Positions 11,306 through 22,980 of a DNA stretch of 64,000 bases are shown in pieces. The stretch covers positions 1 to 64,000 of the forward strand of contig JASPKZ010009651.1 of assembly GCA_030220185.1 (NCBI GenBank). The letters run 5' to 3'. The position numbers and the translations under genes were made by a program. Origin of the DNA: Diploptera punctata. Lineage: Eukaryota; Arthropoda; Insecta; Blattodea; Blaberidae. The notes beneath the pieces were generated by a model. That model ran no database searches and had not been told where the DNA came from. It was given only the letters and a program-made list of their open reading frames with translations. Within the stretch, counting starts at the first letter, position 1. Each line of letters opens with the position of its first letter.

Positions 11306-12430
11306 CTTTTCTGAAGGAGGTTACACCATTTATTATTCTCTTGATTCCGTGATATTTCCTAACTTTATGTGAGTCTATTAATAGAAAAACAAATAAGTTT
11401 ATACATACATAAACATATTGCGTATCCAACATTAAATGTTTTATTACAAGTTATATATATATATATATATATATAACGTAAATCTGTATTGAATTACTTA
11501 TGCTTCTACAAGAGGGACCGAACGAATAAAAAAACATAATTCAAATGTTAGAAACTCATTGAAATAATAGGGCCTACTGAGAAAAATAAAGAGGGAAATG
11601 AGATATGATAGAATCAGGAACAAATTCATTCAGAAACAATGTGAAATACAGTCAATAAATGAATAGACTTCAAGAATGAAGTAAGAATGGAATGGCCATA
11701 TCTGAAGTCATACGAGATAATATTCCAGCCAGCAGGAAATCCCAGGAAGACAATAACGAAGATGGAAAAACTCGTTTCCCATCAAGCTGTAAGCCTAGGA
11801 CCAAGAAAAGATTAAGTTTTTCATTTCAGGCTCGGCCTGGTGTTACGCCGGACACCACTAGGCGGTTGGTATATTTATTTTACTTTCATTGTTATACTCT
11901 ACTGCAATTTTAATTTCGTGTTACGAAATCCTTAAATAGGCATATAAAGAAATTATTAAAATGAAGATGATAAAAATGTACAAATTTAAATGAATTGCAC
12001 AGGGGGAAAACCAGGTAAATTAATGTTTGTCGAAATGGAGTCTGAGATGTCATTAGATCTCCATGGAATGTACTATCATTTAGAAATGTTAAACAGTAAA
12101 ATATACAGTTCAGTTATAGATTTATTTACTTCCAAACTCGGGAGTACTGGTAAGGAAGTATAGATAGATATCGAATAGCTAAAAAATGTTTTGTAGGTTT
12201 CAAGAAAAAGGGACTTACTTTGTTCTTTACCTGTTACCCTTCTGTGAGATACAATGAAAATCTATTTTATTTGTCAACGCATTTTAAATGTCGAACTGTA
12301 CATAAAATGTTTGTACTTTTTTGACGTAAGCTATAGGTATTGTAACTTAGTCTATTTAATGTTGAAGTTATTATTATTATTATTACTAACATGGAGGCTT
12401 ATTGTTGAATTATTATTATTATTATTACTA
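11306..12430. other. Mostly no feature; LINE C-terminal relic near 11585-11790
   Basis: On +, 11585-11790 reads RIRNKFIQKQCEIQSI…, EWNGHI, then SQQEIPGRQ in shifting frames, like the region downstream of the RT core in LINEs. Next to it is GGTGTTACGCCGGAC, echoed at 15441 (GGCGTTACGCCAGA). The remainder is AT-rich, with two near-identical 55-bp units ending TACTAACATGGAGGCT at 12372-12397 and 12414-12441. Confidence 0.45.
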
Positions 12431-12439
12431 ACATGGAGG

Positions 12440-12669
12440 CTCATTCCCTGAAGTGATTAGACACTAGCCCTCAATCTCTGGATCCCGAGTTCCTATCTCG
12501 AAGACTCAATGTGTGGTTCATGATGGATGAAATAGAACCGGGGCAGGTTTTCTTGGGGTTTCTCCCGTTTTCCTCTCCCGAAAACTTCGATTCCACCATT
12601 TCTCCTTATCCATGCCATCCATTTCGTTAAATTTAATATCACCTGTCCATCTGAAACTCTGCATTCATG
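12440..12669 (+). mobile_element. SINE C, truncated by the mariner-like element
   Basis: It aligns with SINE C at 58402-58737: a decayed tRNA head (AGTGATTAGACACTAGCCCT…, box B decayed), GGATGAAATAGAACCGGGGC, then GGGGTTTCTCCCGTTTTCC and ATTCCACCATTTCTCC. The match fades before the terminal repeat of the element starting at 12672. Confidence 0.7.
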
Positions 12670-13049
12670 TATACAGGGTGTAAATGAATTATACCGCACA
12701 AATTGAACTGCTAACAGAGGGGTATTGTACAAGTAATTTAAAATAGGGAACCAATGGTCTACGAAGGAAAATGGGCTAGTTACAGGCAATAAAAGTAATC
12801 GACAATTAACATAGATAAATCAATAGGAGAACAAAATTGGAGAGAAAATTATACTAGAATAACTTCAGATCTTGGTAATAATTCCGAGATCCTGATTGCT
12901 AATAATTCATCAACAACGTTTATGAAATATTGGATTATCAAATTCCTTAATATTTCGAACTTAGTAGATGATTGCACTGGCTAAAGTAACATCGATACAA
13001 TCAGAGCCTTAGCTCAGAGTGAAACATGCAAAATCTGTGTAGTTAACGT

Positions 13050-13115
13050 GTGGCTTAATGGTTAAAGTCGTGGATTTGAGTTCGAACACTAATGGTTCAA
13101 ATCACTGCAGGCCAC
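13050..13115 (+). tRNA. tRNA-like module inside mariner-like element, left side
   Basis: A 66-base unit begins GTGGCTT and ends AGGCCAC, which pair as a 7-bp acceptor stem with one G-T. Box A-like TGGCTTAATGG and box B-like GGTTCAAATCA are present, followed at once by a T run (13116-13123) that would stop pol III. The T stem is poor, so a functional tRNA is unlikely. Confidence 0.45.
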
Positions 13116-13336
13116 TTTTTTTTCCTTCTTTTTTTTTCTTTGCCTCCGTGGTGATATATTGACAATGAAATTTGTTCAGTACAGGAATGCTCAAAATATC
13201 TATTCCCATATTGGTTATTATATTAACATATGACTAAAAGTTACTTCAGTATCAGTCGCATTATATGAAAGTATCATGGAACATCTTTACAGTTATGCTG
13301 AACTTTCAACTCTTTTAAAATTCATATTAAAGCACC

Positions 13337-13646
13337 GTTGAGGTTATGTAGTAAGGTATTAAATATAAAATTGGTACCTGGTAAGTCAGTCGTCCTCAAC
13401 TAAATTATTAAACTTCATTAAGTAGTTCCAATATGGCGGCCTTTCATACACAATGTTTCATGTTCTACATTTTAACCAGTTAAAATGCAGAAGATGAAAC
13501 ATTGTTTTTGAAACGCCTACAGTTTTAACCAGTTAAAATTCAGAAGATGAAACTTTTTTAAAGGCCTCCATATTTGAACTACTTAATGAAGTTTAATAGT
13601 TTAGTTGAGGACGCCTGACCTACCAGGTACCGATTTTATATTTAAT
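13337..13646. repeat. Hairpin element F2 inside the mariner-like element
   Basis: Arms 13357-13440 and 13563-13646 are inverted copies: TATTAAATATAAAATTGGTA, CCTGGTAAGTCAGTCGTCCT, then CAACTAAATTATTAAACTTC. The outer part matches F0 and F3. GTTGAGGT sits outside at 13337-13344. The loop holds two direct copies of TTTAACCAGTTAAAAT followed by CAGAAGATGAAAC, and TGAAACGCCTACAGTTTTAA, which parallels the GAAATACCTACAGTTCTTAA part of F0. Confidence 0.8.
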
Positions 13647-13679
13647 ATATTATGCTGAACTTGCCGAAATGCATCTGAT

Positions 13680-14625
13680 TTATGATGCAGCATAAGGTAA
13701 TGGAGCAAGGGCTGCTGCGATGAATGTGGAGCGGTATCCTAATATACGTATCCTCACCGAAAAACGATAGAGTCTGTTGATAGGCGTTTGCGGGAGCATG
13801 GGACGCTGAAGGTAAACAGAGTAGACGCCGGTGAAAGAATTACGTGCCGCACTGCAGACTTCGAAGAAAATGTTCTTCATAGCGCGGAAGATGATCCTTC
13901 TAATAGCACTCGTGCTGTTCTACGTGTAATGGGCACGAACCATCAAAGTGTTTGGGAAGCCCTGCACGACGACCAGCTCTATCCCTTCCATCTGCCTTAC
14001 AGCCAGTGGACTTCGCTCAATGGGTACAATTTTGTAATTGGGCTTTGTTGTAGCCACCGCACTTCTTTTCCTCGGTGTTATTCATTGACGAGGCAATATT
14101 TAATACGGATGGGCTGTTCTGGACTCAAAGAAGATTATGAAATTCCTCATGCCATCTTCGAGAGCAGTCACCAGCAGAGATTTTCGGTGAACGCATGGGT
14201 AGGCGTAATTTCTGACATCATCATTGGCCCCTACCTTCTTCCGCAGAGATTAAACTGTGTCATTTATAAGACATTTTTAGAGCACGTCCTACCTAGATTG
14301 CTAGAAGAAGTTCATCTTCACATCAGGCTCTCCCCATTTCTGCCGGAATGTGCGAAATCATTTGGATATAGGAAGAGGTAGTTCATCTGTGGTATGGCCA
14401 CCTCGCTCTCCAGATCTCTGTCCACTTGATTATTTTTGTGGGGACACCTGAAAACATTGGTGTATGCGATCCTTGTTGATACAGATGAACCGTTAGTTGC
14501 ACGCATAATCGCAGCATCTAATCGCGAGACACCTAGTATCTTGAATGGAGTACGAGAATCCTTTAGTCGCTGATGTCGTCTGTGTTGTGAGAATGGAGGT
14601 GGCCAATTTGAACAATTTATTCTAA
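13680..14625 (+). pseudogene. Mariner-like transposase, decayed
   Basis: The protein would cut and paste the element. The N-terminal HTH part reads in pieces: a YDAAYGNGARAAAMNVERYP segment near 13681-13740, SVDRRLREHGTLKVNR near 13770-13818, then FEENVLHSAEDDPSNSTRAV (13859-13918) and QSVWEALHDDQLYPFHL (13945-13995). The catalytic half keeps IPHAIFESSHQQRFSVNAWV (about 14143-14202) and, after a frameshift, RSPDLCPLDYF (about 14410-14440), typical of insect IS630/Tc1-type proteins. The usual first Asp region and the HDGAP-like second Asp motif (near 14335) are unrecognisable. Not functional as written. Confidence 0.82.
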
Positions 14626-15030
14626 TGATTCTGCAGGTGCTTTACTTTTTTCTAGTTTAATCAAATTTATTGCCTTTTTATTTCCCAATAGCATTATATA
14701 TGTCATGTGTAGATACACTGCATATCTTCATGTTATTACTACTATGATCACTGAACTAGGATTTATCTAAGTACATAAGTACTATACAGTACAATTACAC
14801 ATTTTATTTGCGAAATGTATTGTGCTCTACAGTATGTGTATTATTATTAAAACCTTCCAAACAATTGTCTGTACAATATGTACGTAGATAGTTTTGTAAC
14901 TCTGTACATTACAATATCGTATTCTATAAAATAATGAATAAACAATTAAACTAGAAGTAATTCTACGTACGTAATTAATTTACAGCACGTACATAATAAA
15001 GGAAGAAATGAAAAAAAAAGTGTACAGATA

Positions 15031-15113
15031 CTGTAGGTAGTTTCGAACGTGATTCATCAATCTTACATTTGCGTCGGTAGTAAGACTGCTAAAACCACTG
15101 AACTAAAGGCGCA
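15031..15113 (-). tRNA. tRNA-like module inside mariner-like element, right side
   Basis: On the minus strand: GCGCCTTTAGTTCAGTGGTT gives a good box A, a TCTTAC/GTAAGA stem stands in the anticodon position, and ACGTTCGAAACTA resembles box B. A T run follows (A run 15010-15019 on +). It mirrors the module at 13050-13115 but differs in sequence. Functional tRNA unlikely. Confidence 0.42.
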
Positions 15114-15318
15114 TAGTTATTGCAAGTTACAGTCTCTCGATCATATTATTTCCATTTTGATTTGATGTAATCAGGAGCGTGCGAACTATTTTACAAATTG
15201 AATCATAACTTAGACATTTTTATTCATAGACAATTAGTTCATTATCTCAAAATGCTTATATAATATCCCTCTATATGTAGTTAAATTTGTGCGGTATAAT
15301 TCACTTACACCCTGTATA

Positions 15319-15470
15319 CATACATTTAATAAATAGGAGATTCATTTTATCCCTTCTCAACCCTACTTCTATTTTCTTTCTCTCCTTTTATTTACTCAAA
15401 TTAGTCTTCTATTTCTTGAATCGACTGTATTCAGTCCGGCGTTACGCCAGATATGAGCATACTGTTTATA
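15319..15470. other. No recognised feature
   Basis: Pyrimidine-rich on +, with GGCGTTACGCCAGA near 15438 echoing 11852. Nothing codes. Confidence 0.4.
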
Positions 15471-15742
15471 TTTTTATTATTTTTGTTATTATTATTATTA
15501 TTATCAATCTTATTAATCTTATTACTTTTGGTAATAATTAACATTATTAATCTTATTATCATTATTATCATTATCATTATTATCATTATCATTATTAATA
15601 TTATCATTATTAATATTATCATTATTCAATATTATCATTATCAATCATATTATCAAATTATCAATATTATCATTATCAATCATAATAATCATTATCAGAT
15701 ATTATCATTATCATTATCATTATCATTCATCATTATAATCAT

Positions 15743-15817
<75 letters not shown>

Positions 15818-16355
15818 GTTGCTTGATCTACAATGTAACAATCTTATTAATCTTATTACTTTGTGATTAATAATTAACATTATTAATCTTATTATTCATG
15901 TTATTATCATTATCATTATTATTAATAACATTAGTTCCTTAATCTACATATATAACAATATTAATATCCTTATTTCAATTATTATCATTACCATATTAAT
16001 CATAATATCAATTAATATAATTATCATTATTATCAATCTTATTAATATTATTATTTTTGTTATTATTATTATCAATATATTAATCGTATTATTTTTGTTA
16101 TTATGATTATCAATTATAATATTTATTATCAGTATCATATTATCATTATCATTATTAATACTATCATTATTAATAATAACAATAATAATAATAATTTTAA
16201 TTTATTTAATATTATCATTATAATATGATCATTTTTAATATTATTATTATATAATTATAATTATTATTTTAGATGTATCATTATATTATTATTCATATCA
16301 TCATCTTATATTATTATTATTATTATTAGTAGTATTATTATTCTAAATTATTATA
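15471..16355. repeat. Long ATT/ATC array with higher-order repetition
   Basis: Nearly 900 bp of ATT, ATC and AAT units. It is not uniform: AATCTTATTAATCTTATTAC followed by TTAACATTATTAATCTTATT occurs at about 15507-15560 and again at 15840-15892. GCTTGATCTACAATGTAAC near 15819 recurs with changes at 15935 and 16361. The ORFs over it are repeat translations. Confidence 0.9.
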
Positions 16356-17035
16356 ATAGTGCTTGATCTACATGTAACTTTATGCAATTTAATCCCACCA
16401 GCAATTTATCGGGTTGAGGACAGGGAATAACTGAAGAAAGGCTGGATAGGATGGAATAACCAATCATTAAATGACAACCATATGAATATAACTTGTAGTT
16501 TCCAGTGAACATACATGAGAAGAAAACCAGCACATCGAGTCAAAAGGTATAGCTGGGTTTCTGACATGGCCCGCATATATTTCAGCTACTATAAAGTCCT
16601 CAACGATGGGGACATAGTCCCATGCTGGCGTAATTCGGTGAGGAAATTTCTTCTCTCCCTTGGCGACTCGAACTACCATATGTTCCATAGCCCTCCGTCA
16701 AGGTAAGAAGTCATAGATGGCTAGACATGGCGGGGGACCATTTTAATTCTACCATTTTATTAGTAATTCCCAGGATTTAGATATTTATAAGAAAAATCCC
16801 CCCCACGCGTACGACTACAAGCTTTCCTATCTTAAGAACCCTTTAAACCTCTTTCCATTAGCGCTCACAAATTTATTTCACTCCTCTATATACAAATCTA
16901 AAAATAAAAGTTTGGCTTCAAAATATAACTTCCTTGCATGATCAAATTTTTATAAATAAGAATTTTAAAGGTCTTAAAAACATACTTTTTTTACACAACT
17001 AAAAAATAAGGTAAATTATTATAATAACTATTAAA
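16356..17035. other. No recognised gene
   Basis: The minus strand has an open stretch 16467-16688 (73 codons) containing HRITPAWDYVPIVEDFIVAE. Composition is less AT-rich than its surroundings but I know no family for it. It may be a remnant of an unrecognised repeat. Confidence 0.4.
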
Positions 17036-18130
17036 TAACTCTGACTAATTAACTAACTATCTGGAACTATCGAACCCTAGATTCATGGCTGAGTGGACAT
17101 AAGCTTTCCATATATCCCTATCCTTAGCTAATGTTTTCAATCATCTCCTGTATAATCTACTTCCCTCAAATAATGGTTAATGTCATTCTACCATTTTATT
17201 CTCTGTCTACCAACTGGGAGCTTTCCCTCTGGCTTTCCTGCAAGAAGCTTCCGTGCCCCTTTTTCATTCCCCATCCGTGCCACATGTCCTGCCATCGCTG
17301 TCTATGGGACTTAACTCTTCTTATTATATCTGGTTCCTTATAAAGATCACATAGCTCATGTTATGTGTTCTTCTCCATTTGCTTGCCTGTTCATCTCTTT
17401 TTCGTCCAAAATTTTTCCTAAGATTTTATTCTCAAATACCCGTACTCGTAATCATTTTCTCCTTCCTTAAAGTAAGAGTCTAGTTTTTGTACCATGTAAT
17501 TTGGAGAATAACAGTTGTATATACTTTCGTTTAACATTTTTTTGAGAGACGTTAGGACGGCAAGAGTCCCTGTAATGCATAATATCTGGCATTTCAGAAA
17601 TGAGCCTATATTTAATTTCTTTGTATATATATCATTCCTATTTTGTAATTGTTATTTCCTAGGTATTTGAATTCAGTAATTTCTTGAAAATTCCTCTCCA
17701 TTTGTCATTAACTGTCCATTTCATTATATAATGTATTTTTATGTGTGAATTTATATTTATTACATTGATTTTTACTTTCAAACTCAATTTATTGTTTATC
17801 TATAGAGTGCTGTGTTGGCCCTTAGTATCTCTCCGCTAACGCCTAATATACTACAACATCAGTATCAACTAACAGCTTATTAAGATAGTTGCATTGTAGG
17901 CATACTTCATCCTCTAATAATTTGATGGCAATGCTCTAGTAAGCATTGAATAGTAGGGGAGGTAGTGCATCTTATTGCCTTAACTCAATGTGAATTTCGA
18001 AAGTATCCGAAAACTGTTTGCCTACACGCACCCTACTCTTTGTGTCATTTGGGCACATTCGAACAAGTCTAACCTTTTTAGGAATTCCATACTCCAACAG
18101 GATTACTATACAACTTCTCCCTCTTAATTG
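17036..18130 (-). mobile_element. LINE A relic, 3' part
   Basis: It runs backward from the 3' terminal segment (CTATCGAACCCTAGATTCAT near 17067, matching the end of LINE A near 2840) through C-terminal, thumb and RT parts to GGAATTCCATACTCCAACAG near 18082, which matches LINE A near 1800-1830. A YADDVV-like box lies near 17850. Frameshifts and stops throughout; a 5'-truncated old copy. Confidence 0.83.
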
Positions 18131-18229
18131 AGTAATATATTAAAATAACTATTACAGCGATAATTTACGAAACAAAAATGTTACGCACATTAACTATCGA
18201 ATTCGGAGGTATATATTGCCACACGGACT

Positions 18230-18460
18230 CAAGCTTTAATAGGCTTATATCCCTGACTTGTATTAATACATTTAATCATTCCCTGTATAATTCCTTTACT
18301 TCAAATTGTGGTTAATGATGCTCACTCTCATTATTATTGTCCCACCTCCTGGGCGCTTATCCTATACTTTTTTTACAACAAATTCCGTGCTCTTCTTTCA
18401 TTCTTTATTCGTGTTAGAAGTTCTCCTCTCCGCAGTCCATATCACTTAACTGTTCTTATT
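18230..18460 (-). mobile_element. LINE A relic, left part of the nest host
   Basis: TTCCCTGTATAATTCCTTTA, GTGGTTAATGATGCTCACTC and CGCAGTCCATATCACTTAAC match the LINE A C-terminal region in minus orientation (compare 17130-17315 and 60985-61160). It stops at ACTGTTCTTATT (18449-18460), the target duplication of LINE B1, and resumes at 23983. Confidence 0.8.
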
Positions 18461-20716
18461 CATCATCATCATCATCACTCCAAGGATTAGGCAATTGCCC
18501 GTTCCGACTTCATATTGCATCAGCCCAACGTCTTCTAGGTCTTCCAACATCACGCCTTCCTCTTGCTTGAAATTTCTGGCTAACAATGGATATCTCTCCT
18601 TGCTCATTCCATCCATGTGATCAATCCATTTCTGTCTGTAATTCGTGACTTTATCCATAAAGGCTGTACTTTCAATTCTTCTCTTATATCCTCATTTCTT
18701 ATTCTATATCAAGTCTTGTACATCCTTTTACTTGTCTTAGGAACCGCATCTCTGCCGTCTGTATTCTATCCTCCTGTCTTTTCACTGGAGCCCAAGTTTC
18801 ACATCCATACAATATTGTGGGAACCGCCATAACATTATACATTTTTATCTTGGTTTCTTTTCTAATTTTATTTTTGAATGTTCTCTGTATTGTTCCACAC
18901 ACACGTCTGAAATTTATTTATTTTGGAGTCAATATCTCTTTCCACATTGTAGCCAACATCACAGCCCAAATATTTGAAACTAGACACCTGTTCTATACTT
19001 TGATTTTCTAAAAATAATTTTGGTTCTCACTGATCTCTTCCTCTAAAGCCATGGTCTTCGTTTTCTCCTTACAGAAATTTTTATAGTCGTATATATTTAC
19101 ATATTTCATTTAATGCATGCATTGATTTCTGTAAGTCGTCTTCATTTTTCTGTATTATGATTACATCGTCAGCAAATAAAAGATTATTTATGCACATTTT
19201 ATTATCCATTCTTATTCCTGGATTTACTAAAACTTTCCATTTATTAAAAATATCGTCTATATATATATTAAACAAAGTGGGTGATAAACTACATCCTTGT
19301 CGTAATCCAGTATTTTTGTTTTGATTGCATCTGTTCTTTTGAATCCGGTATCTATAATTATATTTGTGTCTTCATATATGTCTTTATTGTTTCTACAAGG
19401 CACAGCGGGTACCTTTCATTCGTAATATTTCCCATAATTTTTGTCTGTTTACTCGATCGAAGGCTTATCCCAATCTATAAATCCTATGTGAGTTTCTAAG
19501 TTATGTTCTCTTCTCTTTTCTATGAGTTGGTTTCAGTGTAAAGACATTGTCTATACATGACCTTCCCTTTCTGAATCCACTTTGATTTTTCACTTATTAT
19601 TACTTCTGTTATGTTTTCTCAATCTATTATTTATTATTTTCGTATATATTTTGTAGCCAGTATTCATTAAGCTAATCCCTCTGTAATTCTCGCAATTTCT
19701 CCGGTCTCCTCTTTTGAATATATTCTTGACAATTGCTGTTTTCCAAGTGGTTGGAATCCCATAGGTCTGCCAACATATATTAATTAGATGAAGTATTCGT
19801 AGTTTACACAATATTCCACTATATTTGATTAATTCCATATTTATATTATCTAATCCTGTTGCTTTCCTATTCTTAGTGGTTTTCAAAGCCATTTCTAATT
19901 CATTTATGTCTATTACATCAATATTTTCCACTTTTATTTCTTCCTCATTGTTCTCTTTTCCTTCAATTCCTCCTCCTTTTTTCCAAAGTTTTTCATAATG
20001 CTGGATCCATTCTTGTTCTGGGATTATATTCAATCTGGCAGAATCTTTCTCAGTCTGATTTAGATGTTTCACTAATTTATAACCTATTTCTTGTCTTCCA
20101 TACATATCATGTTCTACTGAGCTTATAAATTTATCCCATGACTCCTGATGGGATTTTCTTATAATGCTTTTAGCAATTCTCCTTTTCATTTTATATTCTT
20201 CATAAGATTCTTCTGTTTTCAGTCGTAAGTATGTATGATATGCTTTTTGTTTTTCATTCACTGCATTTTGTATATTCGCATTCCAAGTTTTCAAGCCCTT
20301 CCTATTCCTTATTCTATTTTTCTTTCCTAATATCTCATTTGCTGTTTTATGTATTACATTTGATATATTTTCCCATTCAATATTTATATCTTCTGACGTC
20401 GCTATCTCTGATATATATTTATTCATTCTGCTTTCAAATGTTGTCTAATACTTTGATCTTGTAATAAATATATTTTATATACTTCTTCTTGGTTTCTTTT
20501 GTTCTTTATGTTATTTTTCCGCCATTTAGCTATTATGTTTATTATGCTTATCACGAGATAGTGATCAGAGTATATATCGCTGCCTCTATGTACTCTCACA
20601 TCTTTTACCAAGGCTCCTAGCTTGTTGTTTACGATTAAATAGTCAATTATTGATCTTGAGTTATATCCACTTCTTGTATATTTATGTATGTCCTTTTTTT
20701 CGGAAATAGGTATTAA

Positions 20717-20719
20717 TTA
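20717..20719. repeat. T1 target duplication TTA, left
   Basis: TTA here and at 22978-22980. Joining the flanks with one TTA gives a sequence that aligns with uninterrupted LINE B3 near 51295-51330, allowing a few mismatches. Confidence 0.8.
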
Positions 20720-22977
20720 CACTGGGGAACAAAAAAATATTTTTTTCTTGGTGCCTGAAATTTTTCACCTGATTCTGGGTATTTCGGCACTGCTGATTCC
20801 AAAAATGTCATCCATTTTGTTGCAGCAGCTCTAGTTTGCAAGATATTGATGATACTGCTCTTATGTACCACCATTGTAAATCGATTGTTTGCATAATACT
20901 AATTGATTTAATCCAAGTTATATTCATGTTGTTGTTGCCGTTTGCATATGTAATTTTACTAATTTGACAATTGTTTATCCTTTTTCTAGACTGACATGGC
21001 TTTCAACACGAAGAAAATGTGTGAATAATCCTGATGTGTTTTTTTGTTTCCATCTGTGGGGAGTACACATTCACTCAACAAAGAAAACCTATAACTGACT
21101 TTGTAAGAAGAGCTTATTTGGCCTATTTCAAAGTACAACTGGGAGATCAAGATAAGCCTTGGGCACCTCACATTGTATGTAAAACGTGCACAGAGCATCT
21201 ACGACAATGGACAAATGGGAAACGGAAATGCTTGAAATTTGGGGAACCAATGATCTGGCGAGAACAAATTAACCATAGTGATGACTGCTATTTTTGTTCA
21301 GTCAATGTAAAGGGCATCAATAGCAAAAACCGGAATAGATGGGTATATCCCAATCTACGCTCCGCAAGACGCCCTGTTCCACATTCAGAGGAGATACCTG
21401 TTCCAATTTTTACCAGTCTTCCAGAGTCACCAGAAGAAGAGGATGATTCAACTGAAAGCTATTCTGAGGGAAATGACAGCGATTTCCCAGGACCTTCATC
21501 AGTTTCATCCGGTTTTAGTCAAGCGGAACTGAACGACCTCATAAGGGATCTAAGTCTTCCAAAGAAGTCATCTGAGTTGTTAGCTTCCAGGCTGGCAGAG
21601 AAACAATGTCTGTTACCGGGAACAAAGGTCACAGTCTATCGCAAAAGAGAAACAGACTTCCTGCCATTCTTCACAGTAGAAAATCAATTTGTTTTTTGTA
21701 TGAATGTTGAAGGACTGTTAATGAAGCTGGGTGTAAGAAAATACACACCAAGTGAATGGCGGTTATTTATAGATAGCTCCAAACGCAGCCTAAAATGTGT
21801 TCTTTTGCATAATGGGAACATATACAGGTCAATCCCAATTGGTCACTCAGTTTCTATGCGTGAAAATCAACATACAATAGCTACAGTGCTAGAGAAGATC
21901 TCTTACCGTGATACACCAATGGGTAATGTGTGTCGATCTCAAGATGGTGAATTTTCTTCTAGGACAACAAGGTGGGTACACCAAATACCCATGCTTTATA
22001 TGTTTATGGGACTCTAGAGCCAAAGATCAACATTGGGTGAGAAGGCATTGGCCTCTTAGAGAAAGCATGACCGTTGGAGAAAAAAACATCGTTGCAGAAC
22101 CTTTGGTTGACAGAAACAACATCATCTTGCCACCACTGCATATTAAACTTGGTTTAATGAAACAGTTCATCAAGGCGTTGAATAGAGATGGAACATGTTT
22201 TGGCTACATATGTACAAAATTTCCTGCACTGAGTAAGGAAAAAATAAAAGCAGGTATATTGGATGGACCACAAATCCGCCAACTTATTAATGACCATCAA
22301 TTTCAAGACTCAATGAATGATACTGAAGCAGCCGCATGGTCTTCGTTCTGTATGGTAGTGAAGAATTTCCTTGGAAACTATAAGTCTCCTAATAGTGATG
22401 AACTAGTGGAGAATATGCTCACTGCTTTTTGTGCACTAGGTTGTAACATGAGCATCAAATTACACTACCTACACAGTCATTTGGATCGATTTCCAGACAA
22501 TCTTGGAGATGTAAGTGAGGAACAGGGTGAGCGTTTTCACCAGGAATTAAGTACAATGGAAGAAAGGTATCGTGGACGGTGGGATATACATATGATGGCG
22601 GACTACTGTTGGAGCATCCACCGAGAATGTCCAAGATCATTGCATCGGAGGAAATCACAGAAACGGGGATTCTGCGACCTGATGGAGGAAAATTAATGAT
22701 TCTAACGAGACTAATGTGTAAATAAATTATGGTAGTTATATAGATACAGTTGTTTCATGAAAAAGAAAGTATTTGTTCTTTTGTATTTAATTGTATGCGA
22801 GTAATATAGTTGTATATGTGGACCAGTATTTTTGAACTGGTATATAATTTGAATAAACTCTATCTCAAAAAACTAGAGCTGATAGGACGAAACTGAAATC
22901 ATCTTTGGAATCAGTGACCCAAATATACCCATAAATAGGTGAAAACATTAAGGCACCAAAATCACTGTTCCCCAGTG
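20720..22977 (+). mobile_element. DNA transposon T1, 2258 bp, inserted in LINE B1
   Basis: The ends are CACTGGGGAACA (20720-20731) and its exact inverse (22966-22977). Beyond this 12-bp match, inverted blocks TTGGTGCCT, TTTTCACC, ACTGATTCCAAA (left copy: GCTGATTCCAAA) and CAGCTCTAGTTT occur in the same order to about 130 bp from each end. Target duplication is TTA. It carries one gene on + and a transcription-end-like AATAAA near 22852. It is nearly identical to T2. CACTG ends with a 3-bp duplication suggest a CACTA/CMC-type element; PIF/Harbinger shares the TWA target. Family not settled. Confidence 0.92.
20996..22696 (+). pseudogene. T1 transposase candidate, frameshifted as written
   Basis: The likely start is the ATG at 20996, matching MASTRRKC… in T2. 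An extra T just after it, and extra bases near 21040, shift the frame; then 21034-22017 is open, and 21908-22696 continues in another frame. Visible: zinc-binding pairs CGEYTF region (CFIC in T2), CKTCTEHLRQW, CYFC; an acidic Ser-rich linker; first candidate Asp in FIDSSKRSLK (about 21768-21797); second in a DLKMVN segment (about 21932-21950); CFICLWDSRA with a CxxC right after it (about 21989-22018); LHYLHSHLD (about 22460-22487); and candidate Glu in SEEQGERFHQ (about 22515-22545). About 560 residues if the frame were continuous. Confidence 0.8.
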
Positions 22978-22980
22978 TTA
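22978..22980. repeat. T1 target duplication TTA, right
   Basis: Pairs with 20717-20719. Confidence 0.8.

Larger units (their letters stand above)
12672..15316 (+). mobile_element. Mariner/Tc1-like DNA transposon, 2.65 kb
   Basis: The left end TACAGGGTGTAAATGAATTA and continuing ACCGCACAAATT recur inverted at 15285-15316 with one early mismatch, and similarity continues weakly for about 40 bp more. TA dinucleotides flank both sides (12670-12671, 15317-15318), the target choice of Tc1/mariner elements. It contains a decayed transposase, hairpin element F2 and two tRNA-like modules near the two ends. Confidence 0.85.

Noticed and set aside
15453..15880. Ile/Leu/Asn-rich membrane proteins
   Set aside because: Simple translations of ATT/AAT arrays.
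20231..20464. Plus-strand membrane-like proteins opposite LINE B (also 18894, 48064, 50826)
   Set aside because: Antisense shadows of the LINE B polyprotein, recurring wherever LINE B does.
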